From: Actinomycetota bacterium
GTDB taxonomy: Bacteria > Actinomycetota > Actinomycetes > Actinomycetales > Dermatophilaceae
Direction: 5' to 3'
Assembly: GCA_020160805.1 (NCBI GenBank)
Contig: JAIUPO010000009.1
Coordinates: forward strand, 1 to 64,000
Length of the DNA stretch: 64,000 nt
Shown here: positions 15,989-25,016 of the stretch, one piece after another
Numbering within the stretch: the first letter of the stretch is position 1
Layout of the letters: each line of letters starts with the position of its first letter
Program-made: the position numbers and the translations under genes
Notes under the pieces: generated by a model
Databases searched by the model: none
What the model was told of the DNA's origin: nothing
What the model saw: only the letters and a program-made list of their open reading frames with translations

Positions 15989-16849
15989 CTACTTCAGGAA
16001 CTTGGAGGTGCGCCGGTCGGCGAGTGGCTTGCCGCCGGTCTGGCAGGTCGCGCAGTACTGCAGGGAGGAATCGGCGAAGGACACCTCACGAACCACATCG
16101 CCACATTCGGGGCAGACCTCGGCGGTGCGGCCGTGCACGCGCATGCCCGCCCGCTTGGCGTCCTTCAACTCGGCGGCCGGTTTGCCGGATGCCGTCGCCA
16201 CGGCCGCGGCGAGAGTTGAGCGCATCGCGGCATACAACCGGCTCACCGCGTCCTCGTCCAGCGAGGCCGCGATGGCGAAAGGCGACATCTTCGCGACATG
16301 CAGGATCTCGTCGGAGTAGGCATTTCCAATGCCGGCGATGATGCCTTGATCGCGCAGCACGCCCTTGATCTGCGCCCGGCGCGCCCCGAGGATCGCCGCG
16401 AAGTCGGCCTCCGAAAAGTCGTCGGCCAAGGGGTCCGGGCCGAGTGAAGCAATCCCGGGAACCTGGGAAGGATCGCCGACGACATAGGCCGCCAACCGCT
16501 TCTTGGTGCCGGCCTCCGTCAGGTCGAAACCGGACCCGTCGTCGAGCCGCACGCGCACCGCGATCGGCGACTTGCCGGGCCGAATCACAGTGCTGGGCAA
16601 GGCATCCGACCAGCGCAGCCAACCGGCCCGCGCGAGGTGGAAGATGAAATGCGTTCCGCCGCAGTCGATATCGATGAACTTGCCGAACCGTGACACCCCG
16701 TCAACGGGTGCACCGATCAGCGCATCCGGCGGCGGATTGAAGGTCTTCAAGACCGTGAAGGATCCGAGCTCAACGCCGACCACCGCCAATCCCGTTGCGC
16801 GAGAGCGCAAAAAGTCGGCGAGCGCTTGCACTTCGGGGAGCTCCGGCAT
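15989..16849 (-). CDS. Fpg/Nei family DNA glycosylase
   Basis: Base-excision-repair glycosylase/AP lyase for oxidised bases. The 286-residue protein begins with MPELPEV, where Pro1 (after Met removal) is the catalytic nucleophile and Glu2 the proton donor. It has the helix-two-turn-helix motif IAGIGNAYSDEIL near 175-187 and a C-terminal zinc finger with CPEC and CATC pairs. Lysines near the N-terminal domain are conserved. It forms a two-gene operon with the App1 gene, whose stop is three bases upstream. Whether it prefers 8-oxoguanine (Fpg) or oxidised pyrimidines (Nei) cannot be decided here. Confidence 0.9.
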   Translation of the reverse strand: MPELPEVQALADFLRSRATGLAVVGVELGSFTVLKTFNPPPDALIGAPVDGVSRFGKFIDIDCGGTHFIFHLARAGWLRWSDALPSTVIRPGKSPIAVRVRLDDGSGFDLTEAGTKKRLAAYVVGDPSQVPGIASLGPDPLADDFSEADFAAILGARRAQIKGVLRDQGIIAGIGNAYSDEILHVAKMSPFAIAASLDEDAVSRLYAAMRSTLAAAVATASGKPAAELKDAKRAGMRVHGRTAEVCPECGDVVREVSFADSSLQYCATCQTGGKPLADRRTSKFLK

Positions 16850-16852
16850 ACC

Positions 16853-17941
16853 TCAGTCCTCCACGACGACATCATTCGGCACGGGCAGTTGCCCCAGCGC
16901 CACGCGCAACAACCGCAGCAGGCCATAGCCATCGCTCGCCCGGCAGATCGGCACCGACGACAGCTTGCGCCGGCCGGCGCCGACGTCATCTTGCGCCAAG
17001 GGCGTGAAGTGCGACAGGAGTTGCTCTGTCGCGGACAGCCGGCGGATGGCGATCGCGCGCACCTTCTCCGGGCGCTGCTCGGCGAACTCGCCATAGATGG
17101 CCGGGTCGTGTTGTCCGTCGTCGCCGACGAGCACCCATTCGATCGACGGCAGCTCGCGCGCGAGCCGATGCAGCGCCGCCCGCTTATGATCCTGCCCGCT
17201 GCGGAACCACCCGGTGTTCGTCGGTCCCCAGTCAGTCATCAACAGCGGTCCCGCGGGATAGCCCTTATCGCGCAGGAAGCGCGTGAGCTGCGGGACGGTA
17301 TTCCACGCACCCGTCGACAGATAGACGATCGGCGCTCCGGTGTTGTCCCGCAACAACTCTCGATACGTCGTCGCCATGCCGGGCACCGCATTGCGGGTCC
17401 CCTCATGCCGGACAAAGGTGTTCCAGGCGGCGATCATTGGCCGCGGGAGCATCGTCTTGATCACGGTGTCGTCGATATCGCTGACGATGCCGAAAGTGAC
17501 ATCGTCCGCGACGATCCGCACCGCCGCCTCGACCTCCTCGCGCCCGGACGTGGCGATCCGCGCGGTCTGCCACCCGGCGTCCAGGCCGTGCCCCGTGATC
17601 GTGACATCGATGATCCCGGCCCGGTCGGTGCGGGTGTTGACCGTTCGGTCGCCGAGGGTGATCGTCACCGGCAGGTCGGTGCCCGGCGTCGAGAGGAAGG
17701 AGCGCCAGCCGCGGCGCACATGCATCGCGCGATACAACTCGATATCGCTCGCGGCCGCGTCGGCCGCTGCGTGCTCCGGATGCCGGGTCAGCAGCACTCG
17801 CGCGAGGACCCGCGCTTGCGATGTGGAGCCATAGCCGGTGAAGGTGACGACCTCGCCCTGCCAGCCGCGCGTGCGCAGCCGCTCGCCCTTCGCGCGATTC
17901 CAGCGGTCCTCCAGGATCGCTGCGGCGTGGGGCTGGGCCAT
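16853..17941 (-). CDS. App1 family phosphatidate phosphatase-like protein (DUF2183)
   Basis: A 362-residue protein with the APP1 catalytic domain, a HAD-like fold. The signature is VSDIDDTVIKTML at about 163-175, with the DxDxT nucleophile motif, followed by YLSTGAWN, PLLMTDWG and WVLVGDDGQHDP blocks further on. Yeast App1 dephosphorylates phosphatidate; the substrate of bacterial members is unclear. No signal peptide or membrane segment is visible. The ATG was chosen because the family similarity begins at MAQPHAA; longer in-frame extensions run into the divergent gene region. Confidence 0.85.
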   Translation of the reverse strand: MAQPHAAAILEDRWNRAKGERLRTRGWQGEVVTFTGYGSTSQARVLARVLLTRHPEHAAADAAASDIELYRAMHVRRGWRSFLSTPGTDLPVTITLGDRTVNTRTDRAGIIDVTITGHGLDAGWQTARIATSGREEVEAAVRIVADDVTFGIVSDIDDTVIKTMLPRPMIAAWNTFVRHEGTRNAVPGMATTYRELLRDNTGAPIVYLSTGAWNTVPQLTRFLRDKGYPAGPLLMTDWGPTNTGWFRSGQDHKRAALHRLARELPSIEWVLVGDDGQHDPAIYGEFAEQRPEKVRAIAIRRLSATEQLLSHFTPLAQDDVGAGRRKLSSVPICRASDGYGLLRLLRVALGQLPVPNDVVVED

Positions 17942-18002
17942 GGTCGACAAGCGTAACGGGGCGGCTTCCGGTCGGCCTCGTGCGGTCTGAGAGGGTAACC
18001 CC

Positions 18003-18698
18003 GTGCCGGCCCAGCTCCCGCCGCCCACCCAGCCCCCGGGTGGCGACCACCCACTCGCCCCCATCCTGCGGGACGCGATCGCCGGCGGCTGGCCGCCCGC
18101 CGACGGGGCCGTTGTACACCTGCCCGCCTGGCGCGCCGGGGTGAGCGGGATCGTCGCGCTGACCGGCCGGGCATACCTGTGCACCGACCGGTCCCTCGAC
18201 CTCGACGCGCTGACGCGAGCGGGCGCCGACGGCTTCGGCGGCGCCACCTTGCCGCAGGCCGTGCTCGATATCGCCGGCCCCGGCGCGGTCATCGACTGCC
18301 TCGATGTCCTGCTCGCAGGACAGGGCCGCGGCCGCGTTGGCCGTCTCGTGGACCGACCCGACCTGCGCGACTCCCCGCGCGCCGCCGCCGCGAGGCGCAG
18401 CCGCTCGCACGTGCGGGTCCTGGGGTATGCCGACACGCACCGAAGCGACCTCGTCACCCTCTCGCGTGGCGTGGCCGGGCTGCCGGAGCTTGGCGTCGAA
18501 GCCGCCGAACCCGGAAGGGGCTCAACGCTTTTCGGCGATGCCCTTGACTCGCTCTCCGAGGGTCAACTGCTCCTGGCCGGCGTCGCGCCGGGGAACGCCC
18601 GCTCCTTGCGGTCGGCGCTTGGGGCCGGGTTCGTCATAATCGGGTCCGTGCAAATCATCGTGCACACCGCGCCACTCCCCGACGAGAGAACCCTGTGA
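18003..18698 (+). CDS. GNAT-fold-like protein, partner of HprK/PqqD gene
   Basis: A 231-residue protein with a GTG start. The C-terminal half looks like an acetyltransferase (GNAT) fold: a strand HVRVLGYAD, then SEGQLLLAGVAPGNARSLRSALGAGF, resembling the helix and turn around the acetyl-CoA site, although the classic RxxGxG/A motif is not clear. The N-terminus is Pro-rich. Its stop overlaps the next gene start (GTGA), so the two are made together. Function is unknown; pairing with a PqqD-domain ATPase hints at small-molecule or peptide modification. Confidence 0.55.
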   Translation: MPAQLPPPTQPPGGDHPLAPILRDAIAGGWPPADGAVVHLPAWRAGVSGIVALTGRAYLCTDRSLDLDALTRAGADGFGGATLPQAVLDIAGPGAVIDCLDVLLAGQGRGRVGRLVDRPDLRDSPRAAAARRSRSHVRVLGYADTHRSDLVTLSRGVAGLPELGVEAAEPGRGSTLFGDALDSLSEGQLLLAGVAPGNARSLRSALGAGFVIIGSVQIIVHTAPLPDERTL

Positions 18699-19885
18699 CC
18701 GAGCCGCTTCTCATCAAGACGATGGGCTGCCGTTGGCGCGTCGATGTCAGTCGCGTGACGGAGGCGGACGCGGACCGGCTGCGCGTTCTGTGGGGACGCA
18801 CATCCGGCTGGGAACCCGATCCCCACGAGCCGCCGGACTTCCCCCGCGAATTGACGGTCACCTACCCTGACCTCACCGATGGGCTCTCCGATCCGCTGGT
18901 GATCGGCCGCAACATCGAGACGGCGAGCTATACCTTCTCCGGCCTGATGACCGTCCGCAGCCTGACCGCGCAGGCGGGGCGCGTGACCCTGTTGCATTCC
19001 GCGGCGCTCGCCCTCCCCGAGACCGGAGCCACGGTGCTGCTCGTCGCCGAATCGGGAACCGGCAAGACAACCGCCGCTAAAGAGTTGGGTCGCCATCTCG
19101 GCTATCTCAGTGACGAGACCGCCGCGATCGATGCCGACGGGATCGTCATACCGCATCCCAAGCCGCTGTCAGTCATCCCCAGGCCCGGCGAACCGAAGGT
19201 CGAGATGGCCCCGGATGAGGTCGGCCTCTTGCCGCCGTCGACCGTCGAGCCGTGGGTCGCTGCAACCATTTTGTTGTGGCGCAGTGATGCCCCAGGTCCC
19301 CTCGACCTGACGCCCGTCGATCTGCTCACCGCTCTCAGCGAAGTTATTCCGCAGTCCTCCTCGGTGCCCGTGCACGACGAGCCCCTGCCGACCCTGGCGA
19401 ATGTCCTCACCGCTGGCGCCGGCACCTTCCGGCTGCGATATGTCGAGATCACCGACGCCATCGGGATGATCCTTGAACTGCTGCGCGGTGTCGCACCCGG
19501 CGACCACCGGCCGCGGGACTGGGAGCGCATCGCCCCCAGTGCGGATCGCCGCACCGGGCCGTGGTCGCCGTCCCCGGCGTGGACCCCCCCGAACGCGGAC
19601 TTTGACGGCCCCCTGGAGCGGGCACCCTGGCGAGATGCCTTGCGGGACATCGAGACCGAGAGCATCTTCGTGCTCAACGCGCACCAGCCGACCAAACTCC
19701 TGGGGTTGGGCGCCACGGTCTGGACGCTCTGCGAGAGCCCGCAAACTCCTGCCCAATTGTTGGACGAGGTCATCGCCCAGCACGGATCGCATCCACAGGC
19801 CGCAGACCTGGTCCGTCAAACGATCGCCACGCTCGCCGCAGAGGGCCTGCTCCGGGCTGCCGACCCCGCCGCAGCCCCGGACTGA
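18695..19885 (+). CDS. HprK-like ATP-binding protein fused to a PqqD-type domain
   Basis: A 396-residue protein joining two modules. Residues about 70-270 hold a P-loop domain of the HPr kinase/phosphorylase type, with Walker A AESGTGKTT at 118-126 and a DETAAIDADG segment near 140-150. Residues about 310-390 resemble the PqqD/RiPP-recognition winged helix (FVLNAHQPTKLLGLGATVWTL, then TPAQLLDEV). In HprK the P-loop phosphorylates a serine on HPr; PqqD domains bind leader peptides. Fusions of the two occur in actinobacteria with unknown substrates. It is coupled to the GNAT-like gene and convergent with the next gene (7 bases apart). Confidence 0.7.
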   Translation: MTEPLLIKTMGCRWRVDVSRVTEADADRLRVLWGRTSGWEPDPHEPPDFPRELTVTYPDLTDGLSDPLVIGRNIETASYTFSGLMTVRSLTAQAGRVTLLHSAALALPETGATVLLVAESGTGKTTAAKELGRHLGYLSDETAAIDADGIVIPHPKPLSVIPRPGEPKVEMAPDEVGLLPPSTVEPWVAATILLWRSDAPGPLDLTPVDLLTALSEVIPQSSSVPVHDEPLPTLANVLTAGAGTFRLRYVEITDAIGMILELLRGVAPGDHRPRDWERIAPSADRRTGPWSPSPAWTPPNADFDGPLERAPWRDALRDIETESIFVLNAHQPTKLLGLGATVWTLCESPQTPAQLLDEVIAQHGSHPQAADLVRQTIATLAAEGLLRAADPAAAPD

Positions 19886-19892
19886 CCGCACG

Positions 19893-20852
19893 TCAGCGGG
19901 GCGTCGGCGCCTCCGTGGGGATCGACCGCACAAACCCCTTCAGTGGCCGGTCGTCCACTCCGAGGGCGACCAGGACGGCCGGCCAGTTCGAATCTCTTTG
20001 CGCGCCAGCGCCATCGCGCCCCGCCTGGGTATGCCGCAACTCGCGTGTCGCGCCCACAGCTCGAGCGAAACCCGCGAGTTGCTCGGCCAGTGCCCGGCCG
20101 GTCTGGGTCCGGTTCGGGCGGCGCCGTGCCGAGTAGCGGAAGGCGAAGCCGAGAATGACGAAGAGTCCGGCCACGGCATACAGAGCCAGACTGAACGTCC
20201 AATAGCCGGCGATGAGCAGGCGGGTGGAGAAAGCGGCGCAGATCGCGCCGAGCGTGAAGGTCGTCGCGGCATACAGGCGGGGCCCATAACTCGTATAGTC
20301 GGGGCGCCCCGTGAACCAACCCTGTTGTGTCGCATCGGCATAGAGCGCACTAAGCGCCCAGTCCCGCCATTCGAAGCGCGTGTTGCGGCCCTGAACAATC
20401 CGCAACAGCCGGCGCTGAAACTCACTCTCCGGAACCCGCCCTTCGGCCTGTACCGCACTCGCGCGACCGTCCGTGTCGATACGCACGAAGCCCTGCGACT
20501 CCAGGTCGAGCAGGCCCGCCGCGATGGCGCGCTCGGGACTGCCGTCGTGCAAGAGAACCGCCATCTGCTCGGGCCGCAGATCGGCGGGCAGATCGAACTG
20601 GACGACGGCATCGCGCACCCGGTCGCTGACCCGCGCGCTCGGATCGTCTTGCAACGGAAGCAGATTGCGCGGGGTCACCAACGACTGATCGTCCCGTCCG
20701 GCCAACCGGGCGTGCGTGATGAGCGGGATGAGCAGCAGCGCAGCGGCCACCGCGCAGCCCGCCGCGATGAGCAAGGCCCAGGGCAAGAAGTCGAGGACTT
20801 CGGGGCTGCGCAGAACCTCTCCCCACGGCTTGTCGGCAGTCTGGATGACCAA
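19893..20852 (-). CDS. Membrane protein, DUF2207-like C-terminal region
   Basis: A 319-residue membrane protein with one helix near 15-40 (WALLIAAGCAVAAALLLIPL) and two more near 200-240. The soluble stretch between them is mixed alpha/beta, and the C-terminus is charged. The pattern of helices and the RTQTGRALAEQLAGFARAV segment recall the C-terminal half of DUF2207 proteins, but the usual long extracellular N-terminal domain is absent. The start is uncertain: a TTG one base after the upstream stop is the only sensible choice, implying translational coupling with the large gene before it. Confidence 0.5.
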   Translation of the reverse strand: MVIQTADKPWGEVLRSPEVLDFLPWALLIAAGCAVAAALLLIPLITHARLAGRDDQSLVTPRNLLPLQDDPSARVSDRVRDAVVQFDLPADLRPEQMAVLLHDGSPERAIAAGLLDLESQGFVRIDTDGRASAVQAEGRVPESEFQRRLLRIVQGRNTRFEWRDWALSALYADATQQGWFTGRPDYTSYGPRLYAATTFTLGAICAAFSTRLLIAGYWTFSLALYAVAGLFVILGFAFRYSARRRPNRTQTGRALAEQLAGFARAVGATRELRHTQAGRDGAGAQRDSNWPAVLVALGVDDRPLKGFVRSIPTEAPTPR

Positions 20853-20853
20853 C

Positions 20854-23046
20854 TCAGTTCGCCCCGTGTGCGGCCTCTTCCACCAGCGTGCGCGAGCTGA
20901 TCGCGACGATGAGCGGAATGGCGACGGTCGCCCCCACCGCGGGGATAGCGACACCGGAATCGTTGATGAAGAAGCCGATCGTCATGACGACCAGCCACGC
21001 GATCAGGCCCGGCCGCAGATAGGGCACCCGCTCGAAGGATCGGTGCAGTGACCGCGACCCCCACGAGGTCGGGCGCAAGAGGACAAAGATGACGAAAAAG
21101 AGCCCGAACGGCACGAGCACCGTCAGCGGGCTGCTGATGAGGATGCCCCAGTTTTGCTGGGCCTTGCGGATGATGATGTCCAGCGCACCGCCGCTGCCGA
21201 TGGTGTCGAAGAATCGGCCGAGGTGGCTCTGATCCTGCGCGGGCCGCAGCGAATCGAGGAAACCCACCAGCAGGAAGAGCCCGGCGGTCACCGCCGCGAT
21301 GACGGCGGCCCGGCGCACCGTCATACGGATGCCCAGCAGGGCGAGCACAAAGAAGGCCAGGCCCGGGAGGTATGCCGGGGGCCCACCCCCGTCGGCCCCC
21401 CACGCGGGGCTGCCGTCGATGACGACCGTCGCGAGACCAATGACCAGCACAGCAGCAAGCGCCGCGCCGCGCCCCCAGCGGCGATTCGCGCAGTGCGCCA
21501 AGGCAATTGCCAGCATCAACGATGCCGTCGCGAAGATTGAGAAGGTCACATTGCCCATGCCATAGAAGCGGCCGCCGACCACCGGCTGCAGGCCCATCAG
21601 CGAGGACTGCTGCAGCCGCGATCCGGTCATCACATCGACGGCGAGCACGAGCATCGTCGCCCCGCCGACGACCGCGACTGGCCCCATGAGCGTGCGCCCC
21701 CACGGCGGCAGCAGGGCGGCACCAGCGATGAGCGCCACGAACAGGGCGACCGATCCGACAATCGCCGGCAGCGGGTGCGCCGAGCGCCACCACGGGATCA
21801 GGTTGGCCAGGAAGGTCGCCGCCGGCACGCTGGCGGCAACGACGCCGACCACGCGCACGATCGAGACCAGCCGCAGCCGCTGCGCCACCGAGCCGCGCTC
21901 GCGCGCCCACACCCGCCAGGTGAGCAGATAGATGAGCAATTGGGCGAGGATCAGGCCATAGAAAAAGATCGGCACGAGCGGGTGGATCTCGTGCGACGCA
22001 TCGTCGACGTCATTGAGATGCACCTGCCGCTGCGCGACCGCTTCCGCGGAGGTGCTTCCGGGATTGCGCGGGGCGAGCAGGGCGCCGCCCATTCCCGCGG
22101 GCACCTGGGCCTCGACCAGCCGCAGGATCGTCACGGTGAGGTCCTGACTCTGCGCGAGCCCGGGCTGCCGCGTCGAGGGCGAATAGAGCTCGCCGGGGCC
22201 ATAGTCCGGGCCGCGCACCACGATCGGCCGCAGCCGCGAGCCGACGCCGGCGTCCGACAGGCCCGCCAGGATCAGCGTCTCGTCGCTGGCCCGGGCTCGC
22301 TCGACAAGGCCGACGCGACGAGAAATCTCCGCGAGTTGCGCCGCGACATCCGCCTCCGGCCGCGCCTCCCCGGCGGCCAGGTCGGCGGGATCGCGCACCG
22401 ACCCCACGTCGACGAAGACGACCCGGGCCTCGCCCATCGCCTTGCGCATCTCGAACTGACTCGCGCTCGTCCAGTCCACGACGGCGTATGCCGGGACTCG
22501 CCCCTGCGTGTCGGCCGCGGCGATCGCGGCACCGGGCCCGATGGCCGCCCTGGAAACCCCCGCCGTGTCGAGTTGCGTTCCCAGCAGCCCCGGTTCGGCA
22601 TCGAAGCGCAGGGAGTGCGCCGCCGCGACATAGGTCGCCCACTCCGGCACCGTGATCGCGCCATTGTCCGTGGGCTGCGGAATGGCGGGGCAGGGTGCGC
22701 TCGTGGGACGAAGCGCCGCGCCGTCGGCACTGGGCGCCGCCGCGCGCTGCCCGGCGGACAGGCTCAGCCAGCCATCGACCGGGCAGGTGTTGGGATTGAC
22801 CGATCGCACGCTATTGGTCGTGGAACTGCCCGCGGCCAGCAGCTCCCACAAGGCCGGCGTTGCCTCCTGCGAGACCTGCGCCCAGGTGAAGCCGCCGGTC
22901 CCGACGACGATCAGCCGATCGGCCACGGGATCGGAGGCGGCGGCGGGGGCGGGAGCGGTCGGCATACCCATGACCACGGCCAATCCGAGCCACGCGAGCA
23001 GCCGGCACCAGAGGGCGGCGCGGCGCGGCCGGGGCGGAATCGTCAC
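20854..23046 (-). CDS. Secreted-domain multi-pass membrane protein (alkaline-phosphatase-superfamily-like)
   Basis: A 730-residue protein. An N-terminal signal (RRAALWCRLLAWLGLAVVMG) is followed by an extracellular domain of about 310 residues with features of alkaline-phosphatase-like folds (GTGGFTWAQVSQEATPALWELL, then a LILAGLSDAG strand). About ten membrane helices fill the second half. Similar proteins are common in actinobacteria and are usually left unnamed. The start is GTG. It is coupled to the DUF2207-like gene. Metal-binding residues cannot be identified confidently, so enzymatic activity is speculative; a role in envelope assembly is inferred from topology. Confidence 0.55.
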   Translation of the reverse strand: MTIPPRPRRAALWCRLLAWLGLAVVMGMPTAPAPAAASDPVADRLIVVGTGGFTWAQVSQEATPALWELLAAGSSTTNSVRSVNPNTCPVDGWLSLSAGQRAAAPSADGAALRPTSAPCPAIPQPTDNGAITVPEWATYVAAAHSLRFDAEPGLLGTQLDTAGVSRAAIGPGAAIAAADTQGRVPAYAVVDWTSASQFEMRKAMGEARVVFVDVGSVRDPADLAAGEARPEADVAAQLAEISRRVGLVERARASDETLILAGLSDAGVGSRLRPIVVRGPDYGPGELYSPSTRQPGLAQSQDLTVTILRLVEAQVPAGMGGALLAPRNPGSTSAEAVAQRQVHLNDVDDASHEIHPLVPIFFYGLILAQLLIYLLTWRVWARERGSVAQRLRLVSIVRVVGVVAASVPAATFLANLIPWWRSAHPLPAIVGSVALFVALIAGAALLPPWGRTLMGPVAVVGGATMLVLAVDVMTGSRLQQSSLMGLQPVVGGRFYGMGNVTFSIFATASLMLAIALAHCANRRWGRGAALAAVLVIGLATVVIDGSPAWGADGGGPPAYLPGLAFFVLALLGIRMTVRRAAVIAAVTAGLFLLVGFLDSLRPAQDQSHLGRFFDTIGSGGALDIIIRKAQQNWGILISSPLTVLVPFGLFFVIFVLLRPTSWGSRSLHRSFERVPYLRPGLIAWLVVMTIGFFINDSGVAIPAVGATVAIPLIVAISSRTLVEEAAHGAN

Positions 23047-23075
23047 CGCCCAAGGCTACGGGCGACAATTGGCCG

Positions 23076-24398
23076 GTGCCGAACCCTGCGACCTCACACC
23101 ACCGCGCCCCGGCGTGGCACTGGGTGCTCGCGACGGCGCTGATTCTCGCGGCAGCGAGCATCCCGGTCCTGCGCTTCCTCATCTTCTGGCCCAAGGACCA
23201 GTGGCAGGTCGATGTCGAGGTCTATCGCGAGGCAGGCGTCTCCATCCTCATCGGGCGGCCGATCTATGACGCGATGACCGAGGCGCCGCAACTGCTGCCC
23301 TTCACCTATCCGCCGTTCGCGGCGATCCTCGCGATTCCGCTGGCCCTGCTCCCATTCGGGGTGGTCGGGTGGCTCTGGACGGTCGCCCAAATCGCCGCGA
23401 CCACCGGGATCGTTTGGTATGCCGCATACCGGCTCATCCACACCGGCCCCGGCGGGGCGGCCCGCCCGCTGATCCTCGGGGCGCTCGCGGCGCCGATGTT
23501 TTGGCTGCATCCGGTCGGCGACGGTATTCGCTTCGGCCAGGTCAACGCCTTCATCGTGCTGGCCTGCCTGATGGACCTGCGCCGCCCGCGGCCGCGGCTG
23601 CTGCGCTCGATCGCCCCTGGGGTGCTGGTCGGGCTGGCGATGGCGATCAAGCTGACGCCCGGCGTTTTCCTCATCCACTACCTCGTCACCAAGCGCTATC
23701 GCGAGGCGGCCGCCGCGGTGGCTACGGCGGCGGGCACGTGGATCGCCGCCGCCATCCTGCTGCCCTCGGCCTCCCTCGCGTTCTGGGGTGGCGCCCTGCA
23801 GGACCCGGCCCGGCTGGGCCCGAATATGGGGACCTCCAACCAGTCGATCCGCGGCGTCCTGATGCGGCTCGGACCGGACGGGGTCGCGGGCAGCGCCATC
23901 TGGCTGGTCTGTGTCCTCGCGGTCGGCGCCTTCGGCTTCGCCCTCGCGCGCCGCGCCTATCTCGCCGGGGACTCCATCACCGAGGTCGCCGCCGTCGGTC
24001 TCATGGCCTGCCTGCTCTCACCCGTCGCGTGGATTCATCACTTCCACTGGATGGTCGTCGTCGTGCTCGCCATTCTCGGCGCCCAGCCCTGGCGGGACCG
24101 CCGCCGCGCCTTCGCCGCCGCGCTCATCTGGGTGTGGTTCACCTGCCGACTGCCGTGGTGGGGGATCTCGTGGATCGCTAACGACTGGCCCCCAGAGGTG
24201 ATCGGCCGGATCCTGCAGAATGCCGATCTGGCCGGCGCCCTGCTCGCCCTCTGGCTCATGCACTGGGCGCTCAGGCGCTCAGCTCCGGGCCGGCCGGGCG
24301 CCCTCAGCCCCGGACCAACTCCACCAGCGTCAGGAGCGCGAGGAGCAGGCATACGCTCGCGCCGACCCGCCGGATCGTCGCCAGGCGCATCCGCTTGA
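23076..24398 (+). CDS. GT87 family alpha-1,2-mannosyltransferase-like polytopic protein
   Basis: A 440-residue polytopic glycosyltransferase of the GT87/DUF2029 family. It uses polyprenyl-phosphate-mannose to add alpha-1,2-mannose to lipoglycans or glycolipids, as do PimE and related enzymes in mycobacteria. About ten membrane helices are seen; the first periplasmic loop contains VDVEVYREAG, whose Asp/Glu is typical of the GT-C catalytic site. The start is GTG, and its start region is divergent from the gene on its left. The last 95 bases overlap the end of the convergent GDT1 gene, so the Pro/Arg-rich tail may be dispensable. Confidence 0.82.
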   Translation: MPNPATSHHRAPAWHWVLATALILAAASIPVLRFLIFWPKDQWQVDVEVYREAGVSILIGRPIYDAMTEAPQLLPFTYPPFAAILAIPLALLPFGVVGWLWTVAQIAATTGIVWYAAYRLIHTGPGGAARPLILGALAAPMFWLHPVGDGIRFGQVNAFIVLACLMDLRRPRPRLLRSIAPGVLVGLAMAIKLTPGVFLIHYLVTKRYREAAAAVATAAGTWIAAAILLPSASLAFWGGALQDPARLGPNMGTSNQSIRGVLMRLGPDGVAGSAIWLVCVLAVGAFGFALARRAYLAGDSITEVAAVGLMACLLSPVAWIHHFHWMVVVVLAILGAQPWRDRRRAFAAALIWVWFTCRLPWWGISWIANDWPPEVIGRILQNADLAGALLALWLMHWALRRSAPGRPGALSPGPTPPASGARGAGIRSRRPAGSSPGASA

Positions 24399-24915
24399 GC
24401 AACTGGCGCCCGAGCGCAGCGCCGAGCGCCGAGATCGTCGCCAGCGCCAGGAAGGCGCCGACGCCCACCGACAGCGGGTCCTGATAGCGCGCCGCCAGCG
24501 AGGCGGTCAGCAACTGCGACAGATCGCCCCACTCGGCGAGGAAGAGCACAAGGAAGCTCGCGCCGATGGCCCGGAAGCCGGTCGCCGGGCCGGCGACCTT
24601 GGCCTCGAACTCCTCCTCAACCTCGGCCTCCTCCGCATCCGCCTGTCCCGACCCGCGGAAAAGCAGAACGGCCCCCAGCAGGAACATCGCCGCCGCGACG
24701 GCCTGCACCGGGCGGTGCGGCAGTTGCGCGACCAGCCCACCGAGGGTGACGGCGACCAGGGTCTGGACGGCGAAGGCGGCCGTGACCCCGATCCACACCA
24801 TCAGCGGGCGGTAGCGGGTCGCGAGCACCAGCGTGGCGATGAAGGTCTTGTCCGGCAGTTCGACCGGGAAGATCAAGCCAAAGACGATGGCGGCGGTGAC
24901 GAGGCTGAAAGTCAT
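24304..24915 (-). CDS. TMEM165/GDT1 family cation transporter (UPF0016)
   Basis: A 203-residue membrane protein with six predicted helices and the two hallmark motifs of the family, ELPDKT near residue 18 and EWGD near 140. Members export Mn2+ and in some organisms Ca2+. The acidic loop between helices 3 and 4 (EEAEVEEEFEAK) is also typical. The ATG gives the conserved start; an in-frame ATG 48 bases earlier is possible. No yybP-ykoY-type Mn riboswitch was recognised upstream. It is divergent from pheA. Confidence 0.88.
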   Translation of the reverse strand: MTFSLVTAAIVFGLIFPVELPDKTFIATLVLATRYRPLMVWIGVTAAFAVQTLVAVTLGGLVAQLPHRPVQAVAAAMFLLGAVLLFRGSGQADAEEAEVEEEFEAKVAGPATGFRAIGASFLVLFLAEWGDLSQLLTASLAARYQDPLSVGVGAFLALATISALGAALGRQLLKRMRLATIRRVGASVCLLLALLTLVELVRG

Positions 24916-25016
24916 GGCGAGGTATGAGGTTACGCGCCTGCCGAGAAGCCCCTCGCTGCTCATCCGCACACCGGACCGACCGAGAGTCAGGTGCCCGAGC
25001 GGCCTACGCTGCCCCC

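Noticed and set aside
24916-25016. Possible yybP-ykoY manganese riboswitch before the GDT1 gene
   Set aside because: The conserved loop sequences are not present; only a weak likeness near the start codon was seen.
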